64,000 bases of DNA from Kribbella caucasensis (GTDB lineage: Bacteria > Actinomycetota > Actinomycetes > Propionibacteriales > Kribbellaceae): assembly GCF_004361855.1 (NCBI RefSeq), contig NZ_SNWQ01000003.1, positions 124,001 to 188,000 on the forward strand, in the 5' to 3' direction. This document shows, piece after piece, positions 41,890-49,800 of this stretch. The notes under the pieces are model-generated. The model saw only the letters and a list, made by a program, of their open reading frames with translations, made no database searches and was not told the origin of the DNA. Numbering within the stretch: position 1 is the stretch's first letter; each line of letters starts with the position of its first letter. Both the position numbers and the translations under genes were made by a program.

Positions 41890-42860
41890 GAGACTGTGAT
41901 CCGCTGCTTGTTGTCCTTCAGCCAGTCGGCGAAGGACTTCAGCTCCGGGTTGAGCTCGCGAACCAGGTCGAGGTCGCGATCGCCGGTGAAGCGGTCCGAG
42001 TCCTCGGCGTAGAACTGGAACATGTTCGCCATCTCCACCGCCGAGGGGAAACCGAACTGCCGGAACTCGTCCCAGGTGTACGGCTTGTAGACCACCTTCT
42101 CGCCCAGCGCCTCGCTCAGCGCCGCCGCGTACTCCTTGCCGGTCAGGTGATCCCCGGCGATGCTGACCGTCCGCCCGACGAACTCCGTGCCTCGCTTGAA
42201 GATCCCGAGCGCCGTCTTCCCGATGTCCTCGGCCGCGATCCCGGAAAGCGGCTCGGAATCCATCGGCAGGGTCAGCACCAGTTCACCCTCGGCATCCCGG
42301 GCCGGCCAGGTGCCCAGCGTGAACGCGTCGTAGTAGAAGGTCGTCTGCAGGAACGTCGTCGGTACGCCGTACTGGGTGAACAGTTCGTTCGCCTCACCCT
42401 TCGCGTCGAAGTGCGGCACCTTGTACCGCCCGTCGTCCAGGCTCGGCACCCGATCGCCCTCGCCGAAGTGCGGCCGGGTGTCCTCCAGCGTCGACCAGAT
42501 CACGTGCTCGACGCCCGCGTCCTTCGCGGCCCGTGCCGCGTTCGCCGCCTGCTCCAGCTCCATCTCGGCCCGCGTCCGCGCCGCCTCTTCGGCCGGCGTC
42601 CGCTGCACCCAGTAGTTGGTCACCACGAAAGCGCCGTACGCGCCGTCGAACGCCTTCCGCACACTCGCCTCGTCGTCGAGGTCGGCCGCGACCACCTCGG
42701 CTCCGGCGGCCGCGAGCTCCTTCGCTCCGGCCGACTCCGGGTTACGGGTCAACGCACGTACGGCGAACTCCTGGCCGGCATCGGCGAGGATCGCCCGGAC
42801 CAGCCCGCCACCCTGCGATCCGGTGGCTCCCACAACGGCGATCAACTTCTTGTCACTCAT
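41886..42860 (-). CDS. NmrA-family NAD(P)-binding protein
   Basis: This 324-residue protein starts at the ATG at 42860 behind GAGGAGA. The Rossmann start is IAVVGATGSQGGGLVRAIL, followed by VRALTRNPESAGAKELAAAG and VVAADLDDEASVRKAF, which mark the NmrA/atypical short-chain dehydrogenase group. Such proteins act as redox sensors or NAD(P)H-dependent quinone or isoflavone reductases. The active site is not specific enough to choose. It is divergent from a MarR regulator, with two identical-type operators between them, so its expression is almost certainly controlled by that MarR. Confidence 0.88.
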   Translation of the reverse strand: MSDKKLIAVVGATGSQGGGLVRAILADAGQEFAVRALTRNPESAGAKELAAAGAEVVAADLDDEASVRKAFDGAYGAFVVTNYWVQRTPAEEAARTRAEMELEQAANAARAAKDAGVEHVIWSTLEDTRPHFGEGDRVPSLDDGRYKVPHFDAKGEANELFTQYGVPTTFLQTTFYYDAFTLGTWPARDAEGELVLTLPMDSEPLSGIAAEDIGKTALGIFKRGTEFVGRTVSIAGDHLTGKEYAAALSEALGEKVVYKPYTWDEFRQFGFPSAVEMANMFQFYAEDSDRFTGDRDLDLVRELNPELKSFADWLKDNKQRITVS

Positions 42861-42883
42861 CAGGTCTCCTCGGAAGTCTTTGA

Positions 42884-42897
42884 GTTGATGTGTCAAC
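42884..42897. promoter_or_regulatory. MarR operator copy 1, GTTGA-N4-TCAAC
   Basis: GTTGATGTGTCAAC is a palindrome lying 24-37 bases upstream of the NmrA-like gene. A second copy with the same core lies 38 bases away, next to the marR start. Repeated palindromes between a MarR gene and its divergent target are the usual MarR arrangement. Confidence 0.75.
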
Positions 42898-42920
42898 CCG
42901 CGACCGAGCATAGCGCGTTT

Positions 42921-42936
42921 GGTTGATGCGTCAACC
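42921..42936. promoter_or_regulatory. MarR operator copy 2, GGTTGA-N4-TCAACC
   Basis: GGTTGATGCGTCAACC is a perfect palindrome with 6-base arms. It overlaps a likely -35 (TTGATG, 42923-42928) that is 16 bases from TACGAT (42945-42950), so the repressor would cover the marR promoter. Confidence 0.78.
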
Positions 42937-42957
42937 CGACCTAGTACGATGGGTGCC

Positions 42958-43449
42958 GTGGCGAAGGGACCGTGGCTCGACGAGGACGAGCAGCAGGCGT
43001 GGCGGAGCTATCTGTTGATGTGGAAGACGCTGGAGGCGCATCTGTCCCGGCACCTGCAACGTGAGTTCGGCCTGTCCTCGTCCGACTTCGAGATCCTGGT
43101 CAACCTGTCCGAGTCCGAGACCGGCCGGATGCGCGCGTACGAGCTGGGTGCGGCGACGCAGTGGGAGAAGAGCCGGATGTCGCACCACCTGAGCCGGATG
43201 GAGAAGCGCGGTCTGATCAGCAAGGTCGCCTGTGACGCCCGGTATCCGGAGATCGTCATCACCGAGCAGGGGCTGGAGGCGATCCGGGCCTGTGCGCCCG
43301 CCCACGCCGCCCTGGTCCGCGAGTTGGTCGTCGACGTCCTCGGCGACGACCGGATGATCGGCATCGGCGAGGCCGCCGACGAGGTGGTCACCGCGGTCCG
43401 CAAACACCAGGAGACCTGCTGCCCGCCGGAGGTCCGCGGCGACTGCTGA
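42958..43449 (+). CDS. MarR-family transcriptional regulator
   Basis: This 163-residue regulator contains the MarR winged helix (LSSSDFEILVNLSESETGRM; QWEKSRMSHHLSRMEKRGLI; DARYPEIVITEQGLEAI). I list the GTG at 42958 (VAKGPWLDEDEQ), since it lies seven bases after the predicted -10 and would begin a leaderless message; an ATG three codons upstream at 42949 overlaps that -10. A Cys pair near the C-terminus (ETCCPPEVRGDC) could make it redox-sensitive, which is speculative. It probably represses itself and the divergent NmrA-like gene through two palindromes. Confidence 0.9.
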   Translation: MAKGPWLDEDEQQAWRSYLLMWKTLEAHLSRHLQREFGLSSSDFEILVNLSESETGRMRAYELGAATQWEKSRMSHHLSRMEKRGLISKVACDARYPEIVITEQGLEAIRACAPAHAALVRELVVDVLGDDRMIGIGEAADEVVTAVRKHQETCCPPEVRGDC

Positions 43450-43473
43450 GCCGCTCCGTTGACTGAGAGCGGC
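43450..43473. terminator. Hairpin terminator after marR
   Basis: GCCGCTC (43450-43456) pairs with GAGCGGC (43467-43473) across a 10-base loop. The stem begins one base after the marR stop codon. There is no T-run. Confidence 0.55.
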
Positions 43474-43527
43474 ACTCAGCAGACTCTCAGCAGAACTTGA
43501 TCGGGGCTTGACGTTCCCTTGGCGTGC

Positions 43528-43557
43528 GCCTGAATCGCCTCCCGCGAGGCTTCAGGC
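43528..43557 (+). promoter_or_regulatory. Long stem-loop abutting the start codon of the redox operon
   Basis: GCCTGAA and GCCTC (43528-43541, with a two-base bulge) pair with GAGGC and TTCAGGC (43546-43557) over a four-base loop. The stem has 12 base pairs and ends at the base just before the ATG at 43558. It contains the only Shine-Dalgarno-like GAGG. In RNA it should hide the ribosome site and limit translation until it is opened. Confidence 0.6.
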
Positions 43558-43848
43558 ATGGTCACCAACGAAGCCCTCGAACCCCTCAACAAGCGCACCC
43601 GCTGGCTGCGGCGAGCCTCGGCGGCCGCGATCGCGACCGCCGTACTCGGTGTCGGCGGCACCGGTCTCGCCGTCGCCGTCCTCACCAACCAGTCCGACTC
43701 GGGCGGCACCACGGCCAGTTCCGACGAGGGCACCAGCTCGAGCTCAACCTCCAGCTCAAGCAGTTCGAGCTCGAGCAGCAGTTCAAGTGGACTGGGCTCG
43801 ACCGACTCGAGCAGCAGCTCGTCGCAGGGCGGGAGCAACGGCTCATGA
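43558..43848 (+). CDS. Small serine-rich membrane-anchored protein
   Basis: This 96-residue protein has a short basic cytoplasmic start (LNKRTRWLRR), one membrane helix at about 20-43 (AAAIATAVLGVGGTGLAVAV) and an outer tail of about 50 residues that is mostly serine with a few Thr, Gly and Asp. It has no further domain. In related redox operons, as I recall, an anchor and Ser/Thr linker of this kind carry an FMN_bind domain that ApbE flavinylates. Here the reading frame ends after the linker and overlaps apbE (ATGA). It could be a truncated acceptor protein, or the serine tail may have another use. Confidence 0.75.
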   Translation: MVTNEALEPLNKRTRWLRRASAAAIATAVLGVGGTGLAVAVLTNQSDSGGTTASSDEGTSSSSTSSSSSSSSSSSSSGLGSTDSSSSSSQGGSNGS

Positions 43849-44774
43849 CCCGCAAGACCGCCTCCCGCACCTGGACCGCCTGGAGCTGCAAGGTCCGGCT
43901 CACCGTCGACGACCCGGCCGTCCTGGGCGCGGCCTGCGGTGCCCTGAAGGCACTGATGGACCGAGTCGACAAGGCGGCCAGCCGGTTCCGCACCGACTCC
44001 GAGCTGTCCGTCGTCAACGAGCGCGCCGGCGCGATGGTCCCGGTCTCGCGGCTGCTGACCGACCTGGTCGACGTCAGCCTGGTCGCGGCCTCGATCAGTG
44101 GCGGCGCGGTCGATCCGACCGTCGGCTCCGCCGTGATCGCGGCCGGCTACGACCACGACATCGAGACCGTACGCCGGCGCGCGCCGTTGCCTGGGGATCC
44201 GTTCGCGATGCGCCCGATCGTCCCCGGTTGGCAGCAGGTGCAGCTCAACCGCAAACTCGCGATGGTCGGTGTCCCGAAGGGATCCGCTCTCGACCTCGGC
44301 GCGACCGCCAAGGCCTGGACCGCCGACCGCGCGGCGCTGATCCTCAGCAAGCGTCATGGGTGCGCTGTGCTGGTTGAGATCGGCGGTGACCTCCGCGCGG
44401 CCGGCGAACCCGACAAGCCCTGGGTGATCGAGGTGGCCGAACGGGCGGGCGACCCGGCGGTCCTGGTCACCCTGGCTCACGGCGGCCTCACCACGTCCAC
44501 CCGGACCGTCCGCCGCTGGCAGACCGCCGAGGGATCGGCCCACCACGTCATCGACCCGCGCACCGGTCTCCCGGCGGACGGCCCGTACCGGACCGCGTCC
44601 GTCTGGGCGCCGAGCGCAGTACGGGCGAACACCTTCAGCACGGCGATCATCGCCACCGGCGAGGCCGCTCTCGGCCGGCTCACCCTGGCCGGGCATCCGG
44701 CCCGGCTGGTCGCCGAGGACGGCGAAGTCACCGAGCTGGCGGGCTGGCCCACGGCAAGCAGGGTCGCCTCATGA
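43845..44774 (+). CDS. apbE: ApbE-type FAD:protein FMN transferase
   Basis: This 309-residue enzyme transfers FMN from FAD onto Ser or Thr of a target redox protein, in a magnesium-dependent reaction. Family motifs are present: DKAASRFRTDSELSVVN, ISGGAVDPTVGSAVIAAGYD, SALDLGATAKAWTADRA, VLVEIGGDLRAAG, and HHVIDPRTGLPADG. No signal peptide or lipobox is visible, so it probably works in the cytoplasm. It overlaps both neighbours by four bases. No FMN_bind-domain acceptor is encoded in the operon, so its protein target must be the serine-rich protein, another operon member, or something elsewhere. Confidence 0.92.
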   Translation: MTRKTASRTWTAWSCKVRLTVDDPAVLGAACGALKALMDRVDKAASRFRTDSELSVVNERAGAMVPVSRLLTDLVDVSLVAASISGGAVDPTVGSAVIAAGYDHDIETVRRRAPLPGDPFAMRPIVPGWQQVQLNRKLAMVGVPKGSALDLGATAKAWTADRAALILSKRHGCAVLVEIGGDLRAAGEPDKPWVIEVAERAGDPAVLVTLAHGGLTTSTRTVRRWQTAEGSAHHVIDPRTGLPADGPYRTASVWAPSAVRANTFSTAIIATGEAALGRLTLAGHPARLVAEDGEVTELAGWPTASRVAS

Positions 44775-45352
44775 CCCTGTGGTACCTGGCCCGGGCCGCC
44801 GGGGTGATGTCGCTCGTCCTCTTCACTGTCGCCGCCTCACTCGGCCTGCTCGCAGCCGGCGGACGGCAACCAGGGCGACGGTTCTGGTTCCAGTACGTCC
44901 ACCGCTCGGCATCCGCCACCGGCCTGGCCCTCCTGGCCGCACATGTGATCGCGGTGATCGCCGACAGCTACGTAGCCATCAACGCGTCCGTGCTGATCCT
45001 CCCGTTCACGTCCGGCTATCGCCCGTTCGCCATGGTCGTCGGAGTACTGGCCCTGTACGGCCTGGTGCTCGCGGCCGTTGTCGGAGCGGCCAGAGGACGC
45101 CTGGCCAAGTCCGAGCGCTTCACCAAGAGCTGGCGCTCGATCCACATCGCCGCATCGGTCGGCTGGTTGCTGTCGATCGGACACGCACTCCTGGCCGGCA
45201 CCGACCGAGGTACGCCGTGGATGCTCGCGATCACGATCTCCTGCCTGGCCGCTGTCGGCGCGGCAGCCGCAGTACGCATCAAGAGCCGCACTGTCCGAAC
45301 GGGTACGCAGCTCAACCTCGCCAGAGCAGCAGGAGCAGGGAGAACCCGATGA
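44771..45352 (+). CDS. Ferric-reductase-like two-haem membrane protein
   Basis: This 193-residue integral membrane protein has about five helices. Four His are placed as two pairs, His44 and His58 (HX13H) and His125 and His138 (HX12H), which is the bis-haem b signature of ferric reductase-like transmembrane domains. It would pass electrons across the membrane to an outer acceptor. It lies between apbE and the NuoF-like gene with four-base overlaps on both sides, so it is the likely membrane core of the chain. Confidence 0.85.
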   Translation: MTLWYLARAAGVMSLVLFTVAASLGLLAAGGRQPGRRFWFQYVHRSASATGLALLAAHVIAVIADSYVAINASVLILPFTSGYRPFAMVVGVLALYGLVLAAVVGAARGRLAKSERFTKSWRSIHIAASVGWLLSIGHALLAGTDRGTPWMLAITISCLAAVGAAAAVRIKSRTVRTGTQLNLARAAGAGRTR

Positions 45353-46569
45353 CGATCCTCCAGGAGACCCCGGTAGTGACTCGGATCATCGGAGAGCCCC
45401 GGCTGTTGTCCGGACTCGACACCGGCCGCGCAGACCTGCAGCGACACCTCTGGACCCACGGAGCACAACCACAGCTGACCCGCGAGGCCTACACGGAGCT
45501 GGCCGAGGCGGTCGGGCTCCGAGGTCGCGGGGGAGCCGCGTTCCCGGTCTCGCTGAAGCTGGCGGACCTCCCGGCCAACGGGACCGAGGCTGTGGTTGTG
45601 AACGGCTCCGAGAGCGAACCGGTGAGCCGTAAGGACAGACTGCTCCTCACCCTGGCGCCGCACCTCGTCCTCGACGGTGCTGTCGGTATCGCGCATGGAG
45701 TGGGTGCGAGCACCGTCATCGTCGCCGTTCACGACGCTGCGGCGGCCGCATCGGTCCGGGCTGCCATCAGCGAACGCCCGGACATTATCGACATACAGGT
45801 GAGCGACACCCCGGGCCGGTTCGTCGCCGGTGAGGCCCGGGCGGTGCTGAGTGTGCTCGAAGGTGGTCCCGCGGTTCCGCCTGGGCGGAGGGTGTTGCCG
45901 ACCAGGAAGGGGTACCGACGGCGCCCGACCTTCCTGTCGAACGTGGAGACCTTCGCCCAGCTCGCATTACTGGCCAGGCTCGGCTCCCGTCAGTTCGGCA
46001 CCACCGGCCTGTCCAGCGAACCGGGGACGCAGTTGCTGACGGTCGACGGTGCCGTCCAGCGTCCCGGCGTCATCGAGACCCCGACCGGGATCCCGCTCGA
46101 CACCGTCCTGCAGTTCACCGGTGCGGACGCTGGCCCGGTGCTCCTCGGTGGGTACCACGGCCGCTGGCTGCCGCAGACCGAAGGCGTCAACCTCAGCCGG
46201 CCGGACGCGTCGGCCGGGATCGTCCTCGCGCTCGGTTCGGACACGTGCCCACTCGGCGAGGTGCACCAGGTCGCCAAATGGCTGGCGAGCCAGTCGGCCG
46301 GGCAGTGCGGTCCGTGCGTGTTCGGGCTGGCCGGATTGGTCGACGACTTCGGCCGGATTCTCCGTGGTGATCCCACCGGCTGGGAGGACGCCCACCGCCA
46401 TCTCGGGCTGGTCCCCGGGCGAGGCGCCTGCGCCCATCCTGACGGGTCGGCCCGGTTCCTGGCGTCGGCGCTCGAGGTGTTCGGTGACGACTTGAGGCAA
46501 CACCTCGAGACCGGCGGCTGCGGCCGCGTAGTACGAGGGGTCCTTCCGGTACCAGGAGGTTCGTGGTGA
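45349..46569 (+). CDS. NuoF-like flavin/iron-sulfur NADH-oxidising protein
   Basis: This 406-residue homologue of the 51-kDa subunit of complex I would take electrons from NAD(P)H. The FMN/NADH site is seen in VGLRGRGGAAFPVSLKLADL and VVNGSESEPVSRKDR. The SLBB-like middle and the FLSNVETFAQLALLARLG block follow. The cluster motif that in NuoF reads SCGxCxPC is SAGQCGPC here (Ala317, Cys320, Cys323) with one more Cys at 361, so one of four ligands is missing. A 3Fe-4S cluster or a replacement ligand is possible. GTGA coupling joins it to the ferredoxin gene. Confidence 0.88.
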   Translation: MTILQETPVVTRIIGEPRLLSGLDTGRADLQRHLWTHGAQPQLTREAYTELAEAVGLRGRGGAAFPVSLKLADLPANGTEAVVVNGSESEPVSRKDRLLLTLAPHLVLDGAVGIAHGVGASTVIVAVHDAAAAASVRAAISERPDIIDIQVSDTPGRFVAGEARAVLSVLEGGPAVPPGRRVLPTRKGYRRRPTFLSNVETFAQLALLARLGSRQFGTTGLSSEPGTQLLTVDGAVQRPGVIETPTGIPLDTVLQFTGADAGPVLLGGYHGRWLPQTEGVNLSRPDASAGIVLALGSDTCPLGEVHQVAKWLASQSAGQCGPCVFGLAGLVDDFGRILRGDPTGWEDAHRHLGLVPGRGACAHPDGSARFLASALEVFGDDLRQHLETGGCGRVVRGVLPVPGGSW

Positions 46570-46790
46570 ACAAGGTGGAGATCGACTGGACCCGGTGCGA
46601 CGGGCACGGGTTGTGCGGGACGTTGCTGCCCGACGACATCACCCTGGACGAGTGGGGGTTCCCGGTCCTGAGGGGGCGCGAAATCACGGCCGGTGAGGTG
46701 ACGAACGCGCGCCGCGCAGTACTGGCTTGCCCGGCGTTGGCGCTCCGGTTGAGCAAGCTCCACAGGAGCGTCCCAGCATCACACCAGTGA
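46566..46790 (+). CDS. 3Fe-4S-type ferredoxin
   Basis: This 74-residue ferredoxin starts at the GTG at 46566, six bases after AGGAGG and overlapping the preceding TGA; a GTG three bases earlier is too close to the ribosome site. Only three Cys are present (Cys11, Cys17 and Cys55 in RCDGHGLC ... LACP), with His and Gly where 4Fe ferredoxins have the second Cys, which is typical of single 3Fe-4S actinobacterial ferredoxins of the P450-partner kind. Here it closes a membrane electron-transfer operon, not a P450 locus, and probably links the NuoF-like protein to the haem protein. Confidence 0.9.
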   Translation: MNKVEIDWTRCDGHGLCGTLLPDDITLDEWGFPVLRGREITAGEVTNARRAVLACPALALRLSKLHRSVPASHQ

Positions 46791-46878
46791 CAGAAGTGGA
46801 CTAGTCTCTGAGTGACCGCACAAGGGCGTGCGGCCCGGCGCAGAGTGGCGCCGACGTCACGCGTGGAGACGGTGGGGA

Positions 46879-49800
46879 ATGCAGAGCAAGCTGGACGTCC
46901 AGAAGGCGGATGTGCTCGCCAAGGCGGTGGCCGCGGGAACCCAGGGACACGACCGATCGGTCGACCCGCAGAAGCTGAAGAGCTTCCTGGAGCGGTACTA
47001 CCGGTATGTGGCGCCGGAAGATCTCGCCGAACGGCAGCCGACGGACTGTCTGGGCGCCGCGAAGCACCACTACAAGTCCGCGACGAACCGGCCGCAGGGC
47101 ACGGCCAAGGTGCACGTGTTCACGCCGACGCTGGAGGAGCACGGCTGGTCCGCGGAGGGCCGGACGGCGGTCGAGGTCGTGGTCGACGACATGCCGTTCC
47201 TGGTCGACAGCGCGACGATGGTGATCAACGAGCAGGGGCTGGAGCTGCAGTTGGTGATCCACCCGCAGTTCGTGGTCCGCCGGGACGTGACCGGCACCCT
47301 GCAGGAGGTGCTCGAAGACGGTTCGACCGCGGACGAGCACGACCTGGTCCGGGAGAGCTGGATGCACCTCGAGATCGAGCGGATCCCCGATCCGGCGGAG
47401 CACCGCCGCCTCGAGCAGGCGTTGCAGCGCGTGCTGAGCGACGTCCGCGAGGCGGTCGAGGACTGGCCGAAGATGCACGAGAAGGCGATCACGATCGCGG
47501 CCGAGCTGGACGCCTCGCAACTCCCGATCAGTGAGACCGAGGTGGAGGAGGCCCGCGAGCTGCTCGAGTGGCTGGCCGACGAGCACTTCACCTTCCTGGG
47601 CTACCGCGAGTACGCATTCACCATGGATGGCGACCAGGGCATCCTCCGCGGCGTCCCCGGCACCGGTCTCGGCATCCTCCGCCCGGACCCGAAGCTCGAC
47701 GAGAACGCCGGGAAGCTGCCGCCCGAGGTGAGCGCGAAGGCCCGGGAGAAGAAGCTGCTGATCCTGACCAAGGCGAACTCGCGGTCCACGGTCCACCGGT
47801 CGGCGTACCTGGACTATGTCGGCATCAAGGAGTTCGACGAGAACGGCGAGCCGGTGGCGGAGCGCCGGTTCATCGGCCTGCTCTCCTCGACCGCGTACAC
47901 CGAGAGCGTCATGCACGTGCCGGTACTGCGGCGCAAGGCGCTCGAGCTCTTCCGGCTGACCGGCTTCGAGGCGAACAGCCACAGCGGCAAGGGCCTGCTG
48001 GACGTGCTCGAGACCTACCCGCGCGACGAGTTGCTGCAGGCGCCGGTGGAGGACCTGCTGCCGATCGTGCAGACCGTATTGCGCCTGCAGGAGCGGCGCG
48101 CGGTCAAACTGTTCATCCGCCGCGATGTGTACAACCGGTACCTGTCCTGCCTGGTGTACCTTCCACGCGACCGCTACACCACGGCCGTCCGGCTCAAGAT
48201 GCAGCAGATCCTCAAGGACGCGATCGGCGCCGACTCGGTCGAGTACACCGCGGCCGTGTCCGAGTCCGTGCTGGCCAGGGTCCACTTCGTCGTCCGGATG
48301 AAGCACGGCGAGACCGTCGGCAGCTACGACTCGGAACTGCTCGAGCAGCGGATCGTCGAGGCCACCCGGGCCTGGGAGGACGACTTCACCGCGGCCCTTC
48401 ACAATCTCGGTGGCGACATCGCGGTGACCCGGCTGAGCAGCCAGTACGCACGATCCTTCCCGGAGGCCTACAAGGAGGACTTCGACGCCCGCGTCGCCGT
48501 CACGGACGCGATGATCATCGACGCTCTCCCGGCCGAGGACGGCATGGCCATGTCGCTCTACACCCCGATCGACGAGGAGTGGGAGGGCGAGCGCCGCTTC
48601 AAGGTCTACCGGACCGGTACGGCGCTCTCGCTGTCGCAGGTCCTGCCGCATCTGACCCACATGGGCGTCGAGGTGATCGACGAGCGGCCGTACGAGATCC
48701 GCCGGCCAGACGACACGGCGTACATCTATGACTTCGGGCTCCGCGCCCCGACCGAGTACGAGGAGCGCGAGGAGCTCCGCACGCTCTTCTCCGACACGTT
48801 CCAGGCCGTCTGGGACGGGCGGGCCGAGTCGGACAAGCTGAACGCGCTGGTGCTGCGAGGCAGCCTCAGCTGGCGGCAGGTGTCGATCCTGCGCGCGTAC
48901 CAGAAGTACATCCGGCAAGGCGGTACGCCGTTCAGCCAGGACTACATCGAGAACACCTTCCTCAATCACGTGGACGTGGCGAGCCTGCTGGTCCGGCTGT
49001 TCGAGACCAGCTTCGACCCGACTCTGGGAGCAACGGACGACCCCGGCCGGGTGAACGCGGCCGGCCAGCTGGAGAAGGAGATCCTGGCCGCGCTGGACAC
49101 GGTGCAGAGCCTGGACGAGGACCGGATCCTGCGGTCCTACCTGACCGTGATCAAGGCGACCCTGCGGACGAACTACTTCCAGCCGGGGCCCGACGGACGG
49201 CCGCGCGACTACATCTCGCTGAAGCTCGAGCCGAAGGCGATTCCGGACCTGCCGCAGCCGCGCCCGGCGTACGAGATCTTCGTCTACTCGCCGCAGGTCG
49301 AGGGTGTGCACCTGCGGTTCGGCGCCGTCGCCCGTGGCGGGTTGCGCTGGTCGGACCGGCGGGAGGACTTCCGGACCGAGGTGCTTGGCCTGGTCAAGGC
49401 GCAGATGGTGAAGAACTCGGTGATCGTGCCGGTCGGTGCGAAGGGCGGGTTCTACGCCAAGCAGTTGCCGGATCCGTCGGCCGACCGGGATGCGTGGCTG
49501 GCCGAGGGAGTCGCGTCGTACAAGACGTTCATCTCCGGGCTGCTGGACATCACCGACAACATCGTCGGCGGCGAGATCGTGCCGCCGACGGACGTGGTCC
49601 GGTACGACGGTGACGACGCGTACCTGGTCGTTGCCGCCGACAAGGGAACCGCGACGTTCTCCGACATCGCGAACGGGGTCGCCAAGGAGTACGGGTTCTG
49701 GCTGGGTGACGCGTTCGCCTCGGGTGGTTCGGTCGGGTACGACCACAAGGCGATGGGGATCACCGCGCGCGGCGCCTGGGAGTCGGTCAAGCGGCACTTC

